Source of the DNA: CAYRJD01 sp965205925
GTDB lineage: Bacteria > Actinomycetota > Acidimicrobiia > Acidimicrobiales > Poriferisodalaceae
DNA length: 64,000 nt
Reading direction: 5' to 3'
NCBI GenBank assembly: GCA_965205925.1
Contig: OZ242183.1
Span: 62,001 to 126,000, forward strand
Shown: positions 25,844-35,351 of the stretch, one piece after another
Layout: every line of letters starts with the position of its first letter
Position numbering within the stretch: position 1 is the stretch's first letter
Translations under genes and position numbers: made by a program
The notes under the pieces: model-generated
Databases searched by the model: none
Seen by the model: only the letters and a program-made list of their open reading frames with translations
Told to the model about the DNA's origin: nothing

Positions 25844-26767
25844 ATGAGTGTTACCGCCGTTGGGCACAGCTACGTAGATGTCGCCACCGGCACACGGCTT
25901 GACGCGTGGTTTCCGCAGCTAGCTGGCGCAGCGGGTGACGCGGCTGAAACAACCGCACCCGATCGTTCGTGTTTGGCCGCCAAGCTCGGCTTTATTACGG
26001 GCGAAACGGTCACAGCCGTCATCGACGACCTATCGCAACCACCTACAGACCTAACCGACGCTTATCTGCGGTTGCACCTGCTGAGTCGTCGCGAGATTCA
26101 ACCAAACGAAGCCAACTTGGATGGTGTTTTTGGTCTGCTCACTAACTGCGCTTGGACCAGTGCGGGGCCGGTTCTGCCAGGTGACGTTGACCGATTACGC
26201 ATAGCTGCGGCCAAACAAGGAGAACCGGTGGCGGTGAGTTCGGTTGACAAGTTTCCACGGATGATCGATTACGTGATTCCGGCTGGGGTGCGCATTGCTG
26301 ACGGTGATCGCGTGCGCTTGGGTGCTCATCTGGCCGACGGCACCACGGTTATGCACGAAGGTTTCGTCAACTTCAACGCTGGCACGCTCGGCCCAGCCAT
26401 GGTGGAGGGACGCATTTCGGCGGGCGTAGTGGTTGGTGCCAATAGCGATTTGGGTGGCAGTTCGTCAACTATGGGCACGCTTAGCGGCGGTGGCACGGAG
26501 CGAGTGTCGCTGGGTGAGAACTGTCTGCTGGGTGCGAACTCGGGCATTGGTATTGCGTTAGGCGACCACTGCACGGTGGAGGCTGGGTTGTATGTAACCG
26601 GTGGCAGTCGCGTAACAATGCCGGATGGTTCGGTAATGCGTGGTCGAGACATATCGGGCAGGTCGGGCATGCTGTTAATCCGTAACAGTGAAACCGGTGC
26701 GATTGAGTTGCGTGTATCAGACCCGGATCGTTGGGGTGGAATCAACGAAGAGCTGCATCAGAACTAG
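25844..26767 (+). CDS. dapD: 2,3,4,5-tetrahydropyridine-2,6-dicarboxylate N-succinyltransferase DapD
   Basis: 307-aa acyltransferase of lysine/diaminopimelate synthesis, actinobacterial form. The C-terminal half is a left-handed beta helix with hexapeptide repeats: GVRIADGDRVRLGAHLADGTTVMHEGFVN, GRISAGVVVGANSDLGGSSSTMGTLSGGG and SLGENCLLGANSGIGIALGD. ATG 25844 is chosen; the frame is open further upstream but that part overlaps the divergent NPD gene. First gene of a likely operon with the next three genes. Confidence 0.93.
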   Translation: MSVTAVGHSYVDVATGTRLDAWFPQLAGAAGDAAETTAPDRSCLAAKLGFITGETVTAVIDDLSQPPTDLTDAYLRLHLLSRREIQPNEANLDGVFGLLTNCAWTSAGPVLPGDVDRLRIAAAKQGEPVAVSSVDKFPRMIDYVIPAGVRIADGDRVRLGAHLADGTTVMHEGFVNFNAGTLGPAMVEGRISAGVVVGANSDLGGSSSTMGTLSGGGTERVSLGENCLLGANSGIGIALGDHCTVEAGLYVTGGSRVTMPDGSVMRGRDISGRSGMLLIRNSETGAIELRVSDPDRWGGINEELHQN

Positions 26768-26775
26768 CGGGCGCG

Positions 26776-27111
26776 ATGAACAAACCCTGGCAGCCGTTGA
26801 GCGAAGAGGCCATAGCGAGCTTGCCAGCGCAACTAGGCGTCTACCAAATGGCAGACCAGCAGGGCGAAGTGCTTGCGATTGGTTTTGCTGGCGCTAGACA
26901 TCCGTTTGGTATTCGCACCGCACTTGCTGAAGAAATAAGGCGCTTAACCGAACTGGGTGTGACCCCTATGCAGTATCGCTATGAGTTCACTTCTAACTAC
27001 CGCAGTCGTTGGAACGAACTGTTGATGCTGTACATGGCCGAGTTTGGTGAGCTACCAGTCACCCAGGGTGAACGGCCAAGCCTTATTGGTCGGCTCAACC
27101 CTGCGAACTGA
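26776..27111 (+). CDS. Small protein resembling a GIY-YIG-like fold
   Basis: 111-aa protein from ATG 26776. GVYQMADQQGEVLAIGFAGARHPFGIRTALAEE looks like the GVY...YIG...GLR pattern of the GIY-YIG fold, followed by MQYRYEFTSNYRSRWNELLMLYMAEFGELP. Only part of the catalytic set is visible, so nuclease activity is doubtful. Position 8 bp after dapD and 9 bp before an acyl-CoA dehydrogenase suggests co-transcription. Exact function unknown. Confidence 0.7.
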   Translation: MNKPWQPLSEEAIASLPAQLGVYQMADQQGEVLAIGFAGARHPFGIRTALAEEIRRLTELGVTPMQYRYEFTSNYRSRWNELLMLYMAEFGELPVTQGERPSLIGRLNPAN

Positions 27112-27120
27112 ATCTGAACA

Positions 27121-28287
27121 ATGGATTTTTCTCTTAGTGACGAACAGCAACTAATCGTGGAGTCGGTTAGACGATTTGTGGCCGAGGAGATCGTTCCGCT
27201 TGAGGCCGACCTTGACCCCGACGCAGGAGAACTCGCGCCACAAGACACCGAACGGCTGACGGCCATGACCCGTGAGATGGGTTTTTACGGCATCGACATT
27301 CCCAGCGAATATGGCGGCCCGGGGCTCGACACCACCACCAGAGCGTTGATGGCTATCGAGATGAGTAAACATCGAGCTGGTCTTTACAACCCTTGCTACG
27401 GCGTGTTCGGTGGAGCAGGGCTAGCGCAGTTGTACGAAGCAACCGAGCAACAAAAACAGCGTTGGCTTTATCCCACGCTGCGCGGTGAAAAGTCTGGTTG
27501 TTTTGCGTTGACCGAACCGTCGGGCGGGAGCGATCCGGCTCGTGCTATTCACACCAAGGCCTACAAGGATGGCGAGCAGTGGGTAATCAACGGCTCGAAG
27601 CTCTACATCTCAGGAGCCGATAAGGCTGATTACGCCTTGTTGTTTGCGCGCACCTCAGATGATCCTGGCAGAGCGGGAGTAACGGCGTTCATAGTTGATA
27701 CAGACACTCCCGGTTTCAACGTGCGGCGAGTGGTGCACACATTGCGTGCCACGCGCTATGCCACCGAGCTGGAACTAGTGGAGCTGCGAGTGTCGGTGCA
27801 GAGCGTGCTGGGCGAGGTAAACGGCGGATTTTCCATAGCCAACGATCGTCTCAGTCGTCAGCGCATTCCCTATGCGGCGGGTTGTTTAGGTCCCGCTATT
27901 GCGGCACAAGAGATGGTGATTGACTGGGCGAAGAGTCGCGAGACGTTCGGTTCGCTGCTGGCCGAAAAGCAGGCGGTGCAGTGGATGATTGTTGACAATG
28001 AGATCGATATTCGTCATGCGCGTTGGTGCGTGTTGGATGCTGCGCAAAAGGCTGACAATGCGGAGCGATTTCGTACCGAGGCTGCAATGGCAAAACTTGT
28101 AGCAACCGAAGCGGCCGGGCGCGTTGTGGATCGCGCGATTCAGATTCATGGCGGCATCGGCGTAACAAAAGATTTACCGCTGGAGCGGTGGTATCGAGAG
28201 TTGCGCATTCGCCGGATTGGTGAAGGCCCCAGCGAGGTTCAGCGCCTGATAATGGCGCGCGACATCCTGGGCGGGAGCTTTAAGTAG
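27121..28287 (+). CDS. Acyl-CoA dehydrogenase
   Basis: 388-aa FAD flavoprotein that introduces the alpha-beta double bond in acyl-CoA. MDFSLSDEQQLIVESVRRFV start, the signature CFALTEPSGGSDPA, WVINGSKLYISGAD, and the C-terminal IQIHGGIGVTKDLPLERWYRELRIRRIGEGPSEVQR. The catalytic glutamate is expected in the C-terminal GEGPSE region. It lies 6 bp before a CoA-transferase gene and should act in the same pathway. Confidence 0.92.
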   Translation: MDFSLSDEQQLIVESVRRFVAEEIVPLEADLDPDAGELAPQDTERLTAMTREMGFYGIDIPSEYGGPGLDTTTRALMAIEMSKHRAGLYNPCYGVFGGAGLAQLYEATEQQKQRWLYPTLRGEKSGCFALTEPSGGSDPARAIHTKAYKDGEQWVINGSKLYISGADKADYALLFARTSDDPGRAGVTAFIVDTDTPGFNVRRVVHTLRATRYATELELVELRVSVQSVLGEVNGGFSIANDRLSRQRIPYAAGCLGPAIAAQEMVIDWAKSRETFGSLLAEKQAVQWMIVDNEIDIRHARWCVLDAAQKADNAERFRTEAAMAKLVATEAAGRVVDRAIQIHGGIGVTKDLPLERWYRELRIRRIGEGPSEVQRLIMARDILGGSFK

Positions 28288-28293
28288 CTGTGT

Positions 28294-29502
28294 GTGACTG
28301 ATCGCCCGCTGCCGTTGGCAGGAATAACGGTGCTTGATCTTGGCCAGATCTATCAGGGTCCCTATGCAGGATTTTTACTGGCTATGGCGGGTGCACGAGT
28401 AATCAAGATCGAACCGCCGCGTGGTGAGCCACTGCGCGCACGTGGCGCCTCGCTGCCATTCGCTTTGCTCAACTCTTGTAAAGAGTCGGTAACGCTTGAT
28501 CTAAAACGGTCAGCCGGACGTGATGTGTTCTTAAAGCTTGCACGCCATGCCGATGTGGTGCTCTGCAACTTCGCTCCGGGAGTGCCCGAACGCCTTGGCA
28601 TAGATGCTGAGTCTCTATGGCAGGTAAACGAACGGCTGGTGTTTGCTCATGCAAGCGGGTTTGGATTGAGCGGGCCGGATGCTCAACGCACGGCCATGGA
28701 CATCACTGTGCAGGCGCACATGGGGCCGTTGGGTATCACCGGTTATCCCGATCGGCCACCTGTCAAATCGGGCGCACCTTTCATTGATTTTCTAGGCGGC
28801 ACCACTCTTTATGGCGCGGTGACAACGGCACTGTTTGAGGTAGCTCGCACGGGACAGGGGCGGATGGTGGAAACCTCTATGGCTGAGGCTGCATTTTTTA
28901 CACTCACCTCGGCTCTGCAGCAGTGGCATGTTGGCGACGGAGTTACGCCTCGCACGGCGAACAAGCACGCAGCGCTAGGGGTAGCACCGTATGACCTTTA
29001 TGAGTGCGCAGATGGGTATGTAGCACTGATAGTGGTTACAAACCGGCAGTGGCGAGCCTTGGTGGAAGTAATGGTGGAAGTAATGGTGGAAGTAATGGCG
29101 TATGAAGATTTATTAGCCAATGAGCGCTTACAAGACAACGTGAGCAGGGCGCAAAACATGGCCGAAGTGGACAAGCTGGTAGGCGATTGGATGAAAGACC
29201 AGCCTCGTGCTGAGGTGGTGGCTGCCTTAAGCGGCGCGGGAGTGCCGGTGGCCGAGGTGCGAGAGGTGGATGAGGTGGTTCGCGATCGGCATTTGATGGA
29301 GCGTGGCTTTATTCAATGGATCGACGATGAGGCACTGGGTGAGGTGCCGCTAGCGCACTCACCGATCCGCTGGCACGGCTCGCAAATGCGTGAGCTACAC
29401 AGGTTTGTTGACAAGGGTGCCGACAACAGCGCCGTGCTTAGTGAGCTGGCCGATTTAGATGAAGTAGCGCTGGCCGAGCTAGCTGCCGATGAGGTGATTT
29501 AG
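28294..29502 (+). CDS. CaiB/BaiF family type III CoA-transferase with repeat insertion
   Basis: 402-aa CoA-transferase. N-terminal GITVLDLGQIYQGPYAGFLLAMAGARVIKIEPP, CKESVTLDL, and the region SGAPFIDFLGGTTLYGAVTTALF that carries the expected catalytic aspartate. Three copies of VEVM (residues about 257-268), encoded by a perfect 12-bp triplication, extend a surface loop before AYEDLLANERLQDN. GTG start, 6 bp after the acyl-CoA dehydrogenase stop. Convergent with the methyltransferase gene, overlapping by 4 bp. Confidence 0.88.
   Translation: MTDRPLPLAGITVLDLGQIYQGPYAGFLLAMAGARVIKIEPPRGEPLRARGASLPFALLNSCKESVTLDLKRSAGRDVFLKLARHADVVLCNFAPGVPERLGIDAESLWQVNERLVFAHASGFGLSGPDAQRTAMDITVQAHMGPLGITGYPDRPPVKSGAPFIDFLGGTTLYGAVTTALFEVARTGQGRMVETSMAEAAFFTLTSALQQWHVGDGVTPRTANKHAALGVAPYDLYECADGYVALIVVTNRQWRALVEVMVEVMVEVMAYEDLLANERLQDNVSRAQNMAEVDKLVGDWMKDQPRAEVVAALSGAGVPVAEVREVDEVVRDRHLMERGFIQWIDDEALGEVPLAHSPIRWHGSQMRELHRFVDKGADNSAVLSELADLDEVALAELAADEVI
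29062..29097 (+). repeat. Perfect 12-bp triplication inside a CoA-transferase gene
   Basis: GTGGAAGTAATG three times in tandem, in frame as VEVM. The unit shares the GTGGA start and TAAT of the 12-bp repeat family found elsewhere (GTGGAGTAATAG on the reverse of 2241). Confidence 0.9.
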
Positions 29503-32081
29503 GCGACTTCTTTAACGACGGACATTTCGTTGCCGGCGGTGGTGATGATCTTGATGGCAATCCGGCCAGTCTCAGGCACGGAAAACCGTGCCGACTTGGT
29601 GGAGAGCATGCGATCCCAACGCACTAGATCCAGTGTGTTGCCAAGCTCTTTTTTGAGTCTTTTCATTATTTTGTCGTTATCGCTGCCTGGAAAATGAATA
29701 CGTCTGGCGAAGAAGCTTTCGCCGTCGTAGTTGGTGTCGATCATCCAGCAGTCGACATCGTTTTTGCCGCCCGATTTCACATTGCCGTTGGTGGGATCGT
29801 AGGTGTCAAAGCCGCGTAGCTCAACGGCAAGCTCGCCGTTTGCGTAGGTTTTTACCTCTACGTCTGGTTGACCCACCATCACAAATGCTTGGTGTTTGTC
29901 GTCAGGTTTCAAGTCGCTCAGCTGCAGGTCGCGATGCATCTGAACGCGCATCACGTTTACACGGCCAAACTTCTCGGCGTCGGCCTCGGCTTCAAACGCA
30001 AGCGCCACCACTATCACCAGATCTGCATCGTCGATCTGGCTGGCTGTGTCTAGAGCCACCCGTCGAAGTAGCTCTGCTGACGCAGGTGTGTCCTCTGGCA
30101 CAACAAACAGGGCGGCATGCTTCGGTGCTTGGTCTTGGTTGTCCGCGGGTGTGTAGGAAACCAGGTGGCTAATCCAGTTGCCAGGCCAGGGCTCAATCTC
30201 GGTTACTTGGATGTCGGAAGCGCTGTCTGTTGCGTTACGCCCGGAAGAGATCGAGTTCAGCTTTAGCGCCGCTACTACTTTTTCTACGAAGTCTGAGTGT
30301 TCCACGGGGCGGTGCTGAGGCACTTGCTCAGCATCATCGTCAAAAGATCCGTCAAAAGGTACATGTGTCAAAGGTGACGAGCTTTCGACCGTAAACGCTG
30401 AGGCCACGCGCGCTATTTTCTTGTTTTCTTCGGGTTTGTCAACCAGAGGTGTGGCCTCAACGTCTCGGTCATAAGCAAGGATTCCGGCCGACACTTTGGT
30501 GACGCTTTTATAGTTGAAGCCCTTGGCCGGATCTTTGCTGTTGGTTGAGTCTGCGACTACCCAGTAGGGGTAGGTGGAGGTGATTAGGCGCTGCCTGGCA
30601 ATGGCGACCGATATTGGTGAGGTGTCGCAGGTAATCCAACGTCTTCCCCAAGTCTCCGCCACTGCTGCCGTGGTGCCGCTGCCACATGTTGGATCAAACA
30701 CGAGATCCCCTGGGTCTGTCGCCATCAACATGCATCGCTCAACTACTTTCTCGGAAACCTGCACCACGTAGAGCTTGTTACTAGGGTTCATCGTGCCCCA
30801 GACATTGGAAACCTCTTTGCCTGGCACCTCTTCTTCGTAGCGTTTCCAATAAAGCAATGAATCTGCTGCAGTTAAAGCGTCAAGACGATCCAGCTCCGCT
30901 AGGCGATCTAGCCCGGAATGAGATACGCTCCAGTGGAGCGTATCTCCGGTTTGGTATTCGCCCCCGTTCCAGGTGTACGGCTCTGAGCGACCGGTTTGAG
31001 AAAATCCTTGCGAGACTAATCCTCGCCGTTGGCAAAGGCGCGCGCTTGTAGGAATGTTTTTGTCAGGGTCGGCTTTTTCTTCGGCGGTTAACGGCCGAGT
31101 TGTACCGTCTTCCAGCTCAATCCGGGCGTCCCAGCTAAATAGATCCAACATCTCTTTTCGGCTAGCTACAGATTCGTACAGCTGTCGATACTTTACTTTT
31201 TCAATATCTTTTGCATACCACAGCAAATAGCTAGAAACCGATGGAAGCGTGCTAGATGTTCTAGTCCCGCCCGTGCTATAGGTGATTTGAGACACGCTGT
31301 TTTCGGCACCAAATACCTCATCTAAAATCAACGCCATTCGGTGAAGATTTTCTTTACCGATCTGCACGAACACGCTGCCGGATTCGGTCAGAAGTTCTCG
31401 GCAAAGCGTGAGCTTTTCGATCATTTGGTCTAGATAGCTGTGAACACCGCGCTCATAGGTGTCTCGAAACGCCGTGAGAGTGCGCGTGTCGTTTGGCAAG
31501 CCCCTACGGTTTTCAGCAGTTTCTAGGTTGTTTGTTTTGGTTTGGAAATTGCTCTTAAAGCCAATCCCGTAAGGAGGATCGAAATAAATCATCTGGACTT
31601 GGCCGGTTAGACCTTCGCGGCCAGCTAGCGAAGCCATCACTCTGGCCGACTCGCCGTGGATTATTCGGTTTTGCCAGTTTGCTTTATGCCTATACCACTC
31701 GTATTGAGCGTTTTTTGAAGGAAGGCCGTTAAAGCTCTCAAAAAATGAGCCTTGCGTGTCTTCGCGTCTTAGCGAGCCAATAAAAGCCTCGGGGCGAATT
31801 TTTTCCCGGATATATAACGGGTAGGCATCGTGACTGGGTTGGTATTGCGAATACCCCCCCTCCGTAAGGGCGTTGGTGGTAGCAGCAGGTTTGCGCTGCC
31901 AAGCCAGCACTGGCTCATCGTCGCGCTCTCGCACTGCGGGAGAAAACGGAATGGGAGCGCGATCCTCTTGGCTCATAAGCGGTTCGGTCTGCGTGGAAGG
32001 CAGATTGGTTCGCTCGGCCGAGTCGTGCTCGTAGCTGTCGGTTTGCTTAGGGAGTTTTTTTGATTTGGGTTTACTTGCCAT
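29499..32081 (-). CDS. Type III-like restriction-modification DNA methyltransferase (Mod)
   Basis: 860-aa adenine or cytosine-N4 methyltransferase. Catalytic DPPY lies near residue 167 (MIYFDPPYGIGFKSN), and the SAM-binding DPTCGSGTTAAVAETWG near 464; this order is the beta class used by type III Mod subunits. The segment between (residues 200-440) should recognise DNA. The C-terminal 350 residues are not recognised and may contact the helicase subunit. It follows the restriction gene by 12 bp on the same strand, so the pair is one operon with res first and mod second. Confidence 0.9.
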   Translation of the reverse strand: MASKPKSKKLPKQTDSYEHDSAERTNLPSTQTEPLMSQEDRAPIPFSPAVRERDDEPVLAWQRKPAATTNALTEGGYSQYQPSHDAYPLYIREKIRPEAFIGSLRREDTQGSFFESFNGLPSKNAQYEWYRHKANWQNRIIHGESARVMASLAGREGLTGQVQMIYFDPPYGIGFKSNFQTKTNNLETAENRRGLPNDTRTLTAFRDTYERGVHSYLDQMIEKLTLCRELLTESGSVFVQIGKENLHRMALILDEVFGAENSVSQITYSTGGTRTSSTLPSVSSYLLWYAKDIEKVKYRQLYESVASRKEMLDLFSWDARIELEDGTTRPLTAEEKADPDKNIPTSARLCQRRGLVSQGFSQTGRSEPYTWNGGEYQTGDTLHWSVSHSGLDRLAELDRLDALTAADSLLYWKRYEEEVPGKEVSNVWGTMNPSNKLYVVQVSEKVVERCMLMATDPGDLVFDPTCGSGTTAAVAETWGRRWITCDTSPISVAIARQRLITSTYPYWVVADSTNSKDPAKGFNYKSVTKVSAGILAYDRDVEATPLVDKPEENKKIARVASAFTVESSSPLTHVPFDGSFDDDAEQVPQHRPVEHSDFVEKVVAALKLNSISSGRNATDSASDIQVTEIEPWPGNWISHLVSYTPADNQDQAPKHAALFVVPEDTPASAELLRRVALDTASQIDDADLVIVVALAFEAEADAEKFGRVNVMRVQMHRDLQLSDLKPDDKHQAFVMVGQPDVEVKTYANGELAVELRGFDTYDPTNGNVKSGGKNDVDCWMIDTNYDGESFFARRIHFPGSDNDKIMKRLKKELGNTLDLVRWDRMLSTKSARFSVPETGRIAIKIITTAGNEMSVVKEVA

Positions 32082-32093
32082 GATTGTGCTTTC

Positions 32094-35000
32094 CTACTTT
32101 TGGCCGGTGGCTAGGGCTTGCTTGATGGTGTTATTAAGCATCCAGCCAAACTGGCTGTCGTCTTCTCCTGCTTCTTTTGTGAACTCCACAAACTCCCAAT
32201 CTCGTAGGTGAGCAGGCACTTGCGGTGAGTTGCGGACGGCGGGAATCCACCACCGGAGCGCGTGCTCGGCCTTTGCGTCATCACTCTCATCTCGCTTCCC
32301 CTTCACCTCGATCAGCAGGTGGACAGCGTGCTCACCATGCCCGCCGCTGTGCTTATCACCAAGGCGAACTACGAAATCGGGTATGTAGTTGCGCCAGCGC
32401 CCTTCAAACTGATACGGCAGCGACCAGTCGAGCTGTGGGGTGTTGCGAGCCCACGCCTGAACCTTCGGGTGATCATCAAGCAAACCAGCTAGATGTTCTT
32501 CCCATTTTGAATCGCAAGGAGCAATGTTGAGCTCGGACTTTTTGGTTAGCTCAGACAGATCGGCTGGGTAATGAATGCGAGCACTGGTTTCAAATAACAC
32601 GTCCTCGGTTGAGCCCAAGATTTTTCTCTCGGCAAAGACTCCTATGCGCTTTGCGGGCGTGCTTTCAGATAGGTCGTGCTCGCACGCTTTACGCACCTTG
32701 TCGGCCACCTGGTGAGCGATTTCATCGTTTAGCAATCGCCCTAGCTGATCTGGTGGCACGTTTACCTTCGGGTGGCTGAGCCAATATCTAACGGCGTGTA
32801 CTGCCTGGGAAAACAGCTGCCGGCGGCGAGGCAGTGGTGCATGACCTTGCTCACCACTAACACCTTCTGAGGCGAGAGTTCCAACAATCTGCTCAACCAG
32901 CACAGAGGCAACCTTGACGATTATCTGCTGATGGCGTGCATCTTGGTCGGGTGATGTGGTGAGTGTTTGCGACTCACCTACCACCGCACTGACGACGGTC
33001 TCACTCGGTCCAACAGAGCCAAGCTGGTAAGGCTCAACCCTGTCCGGGTTAAACACAATGCCTATGCCGCTTGGCTCAACCAGGTAGCTGGTGATACGGG
33101 GGAACTCGATCCGTAACGAATCGCGGCCAGAAACGCTTCGAACCTCGTAGGTATCGCCTGGCTCCGAATCGATGGACGACGAGTCACCCACAGGCATGAA
33201 ATCGAACGGGATGCCCAGCACATCGGCAAACTGCGGCTCCAAACGGCCCTCATCATCGAAGTTTTCATAGTTGGTGCGGCGCAAGGCTCGGCCCGTTACC
33301 TGCTCACATAGCAGTTGCGTGCCAAACGCTCTATACCCCAACACGTGAGTAACTGTGCGAGTGTCCCAGCCCTCGGTAAGCATTGACACCGAAACAACGC
33401 AGCGAATGTTTGCGCCCAGCTCACCGTCTCGACCAACGGTGTTCAGAGCCTCGCGAACAAGCTCTTTCGCTGACAGACCTTCATAGTTTTCGACTTCTTT
33501 GCCTTCCTCTCTTAGCTCTTCGACTCGCTTGCCCAGCAGCTCGGCTTGGTTTCCAAGCAGCACACCAAGCTTGGATTTGCTGCCTATCTCTTTGTCGCCC
33601 TCGAGATCCGAATGCACAATCAATGTGTTGAGACTTGAAGCGAGGGCGGTATCTGGTGCACCTGTTGCGAAGTTTGAAAACAGATCGAAGCCACTTTGCT
33701 TACCCGCCAAATAGTGGTAGAGAGCCTCAGCATTGTTGATGTTGTTCGCCACCACGATGAACACCGGTGGCGTCCGAAGACCCTTCTCTTTCCATGCTTC
33801 AAACTTGATTTGATAGTTCTCGTAAAACGTTCTTACAGCCGAAGTCAGCTTTGGCGGCATGGACTGTAGATCTAGGCGCTTTTCATCGACATGTTTGTAG
33901 AGGCTGCGCCATTTAGTCCCTAGCTCGGTCGGATCTATCAGAACCTCAGCATCTGTATCGCCTTCATCTTTAGTTGGCTCCTTTGCGACTTGTTGCGTGT
34001 CGTCGTATACCGGCACGCGTGGAATCTTCACCAGGCCTGCTTCGATGGCATCCATCAACGGATAATCCGACACCACCCAGGGAAACATCTGCGTGTCGCG
34101 ACGACTACTGGTTTGAATAAACATAGGAGTCGCTGAGAAGTCGTAAACAGCGCCAAGCCAACCGGAATCGTCTAAGGATTTGATAGCGCTGAACCACAGC
34201 GCAGCAGACTTGTCTTGGTCTTTGTCTTCTTTGCTGGCTTTCTTGCTGTCTCGTCTTCCTTCTGCGGGGAGATAGCAATGGTGCGCCTCATCGTTGAGGA
34301 CGCAAATCTGCGCGTTTGGGTCGGTGTCGGCCAGCCCTCGTAAGCCGTGCAACACTCGGCGCAGCATCGCTGAGGGTTCTTCGGTATCAGACTCGTCTTT
34401 GCTGCGGCCGCGCAAAAGCTTCTTGGCGTCACCGTGAGCATGTGCCAAACGATCTTTTGGTTGAAACACTTGGAAGTTCACTATGTGCACTTGCACACGA
34501 TTTAGAGCTATGCGATCTTCTTCACTCGGCAGTAAACCCATCTCGTCATAAACGCTCTTCACTCGCTTTACTCGTTCTTGTGGTGAGGGCTTAAGCGTCT
34601 CTAGGCGCTCGCGCACCGTATGGCCAGGCGTAATCGCAACAAACGAGGTGAGATAACGGCCACGCTGGTCTTCTGGGAGCTTGTGTGCCTCGAATGCGTT
34701 GAGGGCGTGCCAGGCAATAACCATGCCCATCACTACTGTTTTTCCGGTACCGGTAGCCATCTTGATAGCTAGACGGTCAAGCCCTTCGTTGTTGTTGCGG
34801 CTGGCTGCTTGAACTTTTGCCAAAAGGTCTTTGATGCTCGCTTGCTCCCGCTCTGAAACAGACATCTTGCCTTGGGTGATTTGTGGGGCAACCTCGGTTA
34901 GCCAGATCATTGTCTCTAGCGCTTCGACCTGAGCAAAGAACGGACGGAGTGCTTGATCCTCTCTGTTCCAGTGCTTCAGCAATCGCTTAGAGGCGTCGGT

Positions 35001-35303
35001 TGCGCCCACATAGCGGCCGCTCTTTCGCCACTCACTTACATGACGGCGTATCTCGTTCACCGTTTCGTTCAGATCTTCGGGGTTGAGCTCCAGGATTCGT
35101 TGCTCTCCCAGTTCGGGATCGTGCTCATCTGGTACCGGCAAAGTGGCCACACTGGGGCGGCGGCCATCCTTACGAATAGGCATCGCTCGGTTGGTTCTGT
35201 CAAGTTCCCAGTGGTACTTGGTGGTTTCGTAAGGCTTGTTTATGACTGGCTGCTCGATGGGACTAAACATCGAGCTGTCGCCTGGCGTTGCTAGCTCTGA
35301 CAT
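32094..35303 (-). CDS. Type III-like restriction endonuclease/helicase subunit (Res)
   Basis: 1069-aa SF2 helicase-nuclease. Walker A is MATGTGKTVVMG near residue 186, Walker B is VLNDEAHHCY near 337, motif III is FSATPMF, and motifs V/VI lie in SMLTEGWDTRTVTHVLGYRAFG and QVTGRALRR. The C-terminal PD-(D/E)xK nuclease is read from NYIPDFVVRLGD and LLIEVKGK near residue 1000. All elements for ATP-driven restriction are present, so the system looks intact. Upstream, the divergence-free start lies 48 bp from the LLM gene stop. No phage or transposon genes border it. Confidence 0.9.
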   Translation of the reverse strand: MSELATPGDSSMFSPIEQPVINKPYETTKYHWELDRTNRAMPIRKDGRRPSVATLPVPDEHDPELGEQRILELNPEDLNETVNEIRRHVSEWRKSGRYVGATDASKRLLKHWNREDQALRPFFAQVEALETMIWLTEVAPQITQGKMSVSEREQASIKDLLAKVQAASRNNNEGLDRLAIKMATGTGKTVVMGMVIAWHALNAFEAHKLPEDQRGRYLTSFVAITPGHTVRERLETLKPSPQERVKRVKSVYDEMGLLPSEEDRIALNRVQVHIVNFQVFQPKDRLAHAHGDAKKLLRGRSKDESDTEEPSAMLRRVLHGLRGLADTDPNAQICVLNDEAHHCYLPAEGRRDSKKASKEDKDQDKSAALWFSAIKSLDDSGWLGAVYDFSATPMFIQTSSRRDTQMFPWVVSDYPLMDAIEAGLVKIPRVPVYDDTQQVAKEPTKDEGDTDAEVLIDPTELGTKWRSLYKHVDEKRLDLQSMPPKLTSAVRTFYENYQIKFEAWKEKGLRTPPVFIVVANNINNAEALYHYLAGKQSGFDLFSNFATGAPDTALASSLNTLIVHSDLEGDKEIGSKSKLGVLLGNQAELLGKRVEELREEGKEVENYEGLSAKELVREALNTVGRDGELGANIRCVVSVSMLTEGWDTRTVTHVLGYRAFGTQLLCEQVTGRALRRTNYENFDDEGRLEPQFADVLGIPFDFMPVGDSSSIDSEPGDTYEVRSVSGRDSLRIEFPRITSYLVEPSGIGIVFNPDRVEPYQLGSVGPSETVVSAVVGESQTLTTSPDQDARHQQIIVKVASVLVEQIVGTLASEGVSGEQGHAPLPRRRQLFSQAVHAVRYWLSHPKVNVPPDQLGRLLNDEIAHQVADKVRKACEHDLSESTPAKRIGVFAERKILGSTEDVLFETSARIHYPADLSELTKKSELNIAPCDSKWEEHLAGLLDDHPKVQAWARNTPQLDWSLPYQFEGRWRNYIPDFVVRLGDKHSGGHGEHAVHLLIEVKGKRDESDDAKAEHALRWWIPAVRNSPQVPAHLRDWEFVEFTKEAGEDDSQFGWMLNNTIKQALATGQK

Positions 35304-35351
35304 GGCAGGCGCAGATTAGCTGTCGCCTGTGACTTTGCTAGTTCCCAACTG

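Noticed and set aside
29499..35303. Restriction genes as part of a mobile island
   Set aside because: No integrase, transposase, tRNA, direct-repeat border or clear composition change was seen at either edge.
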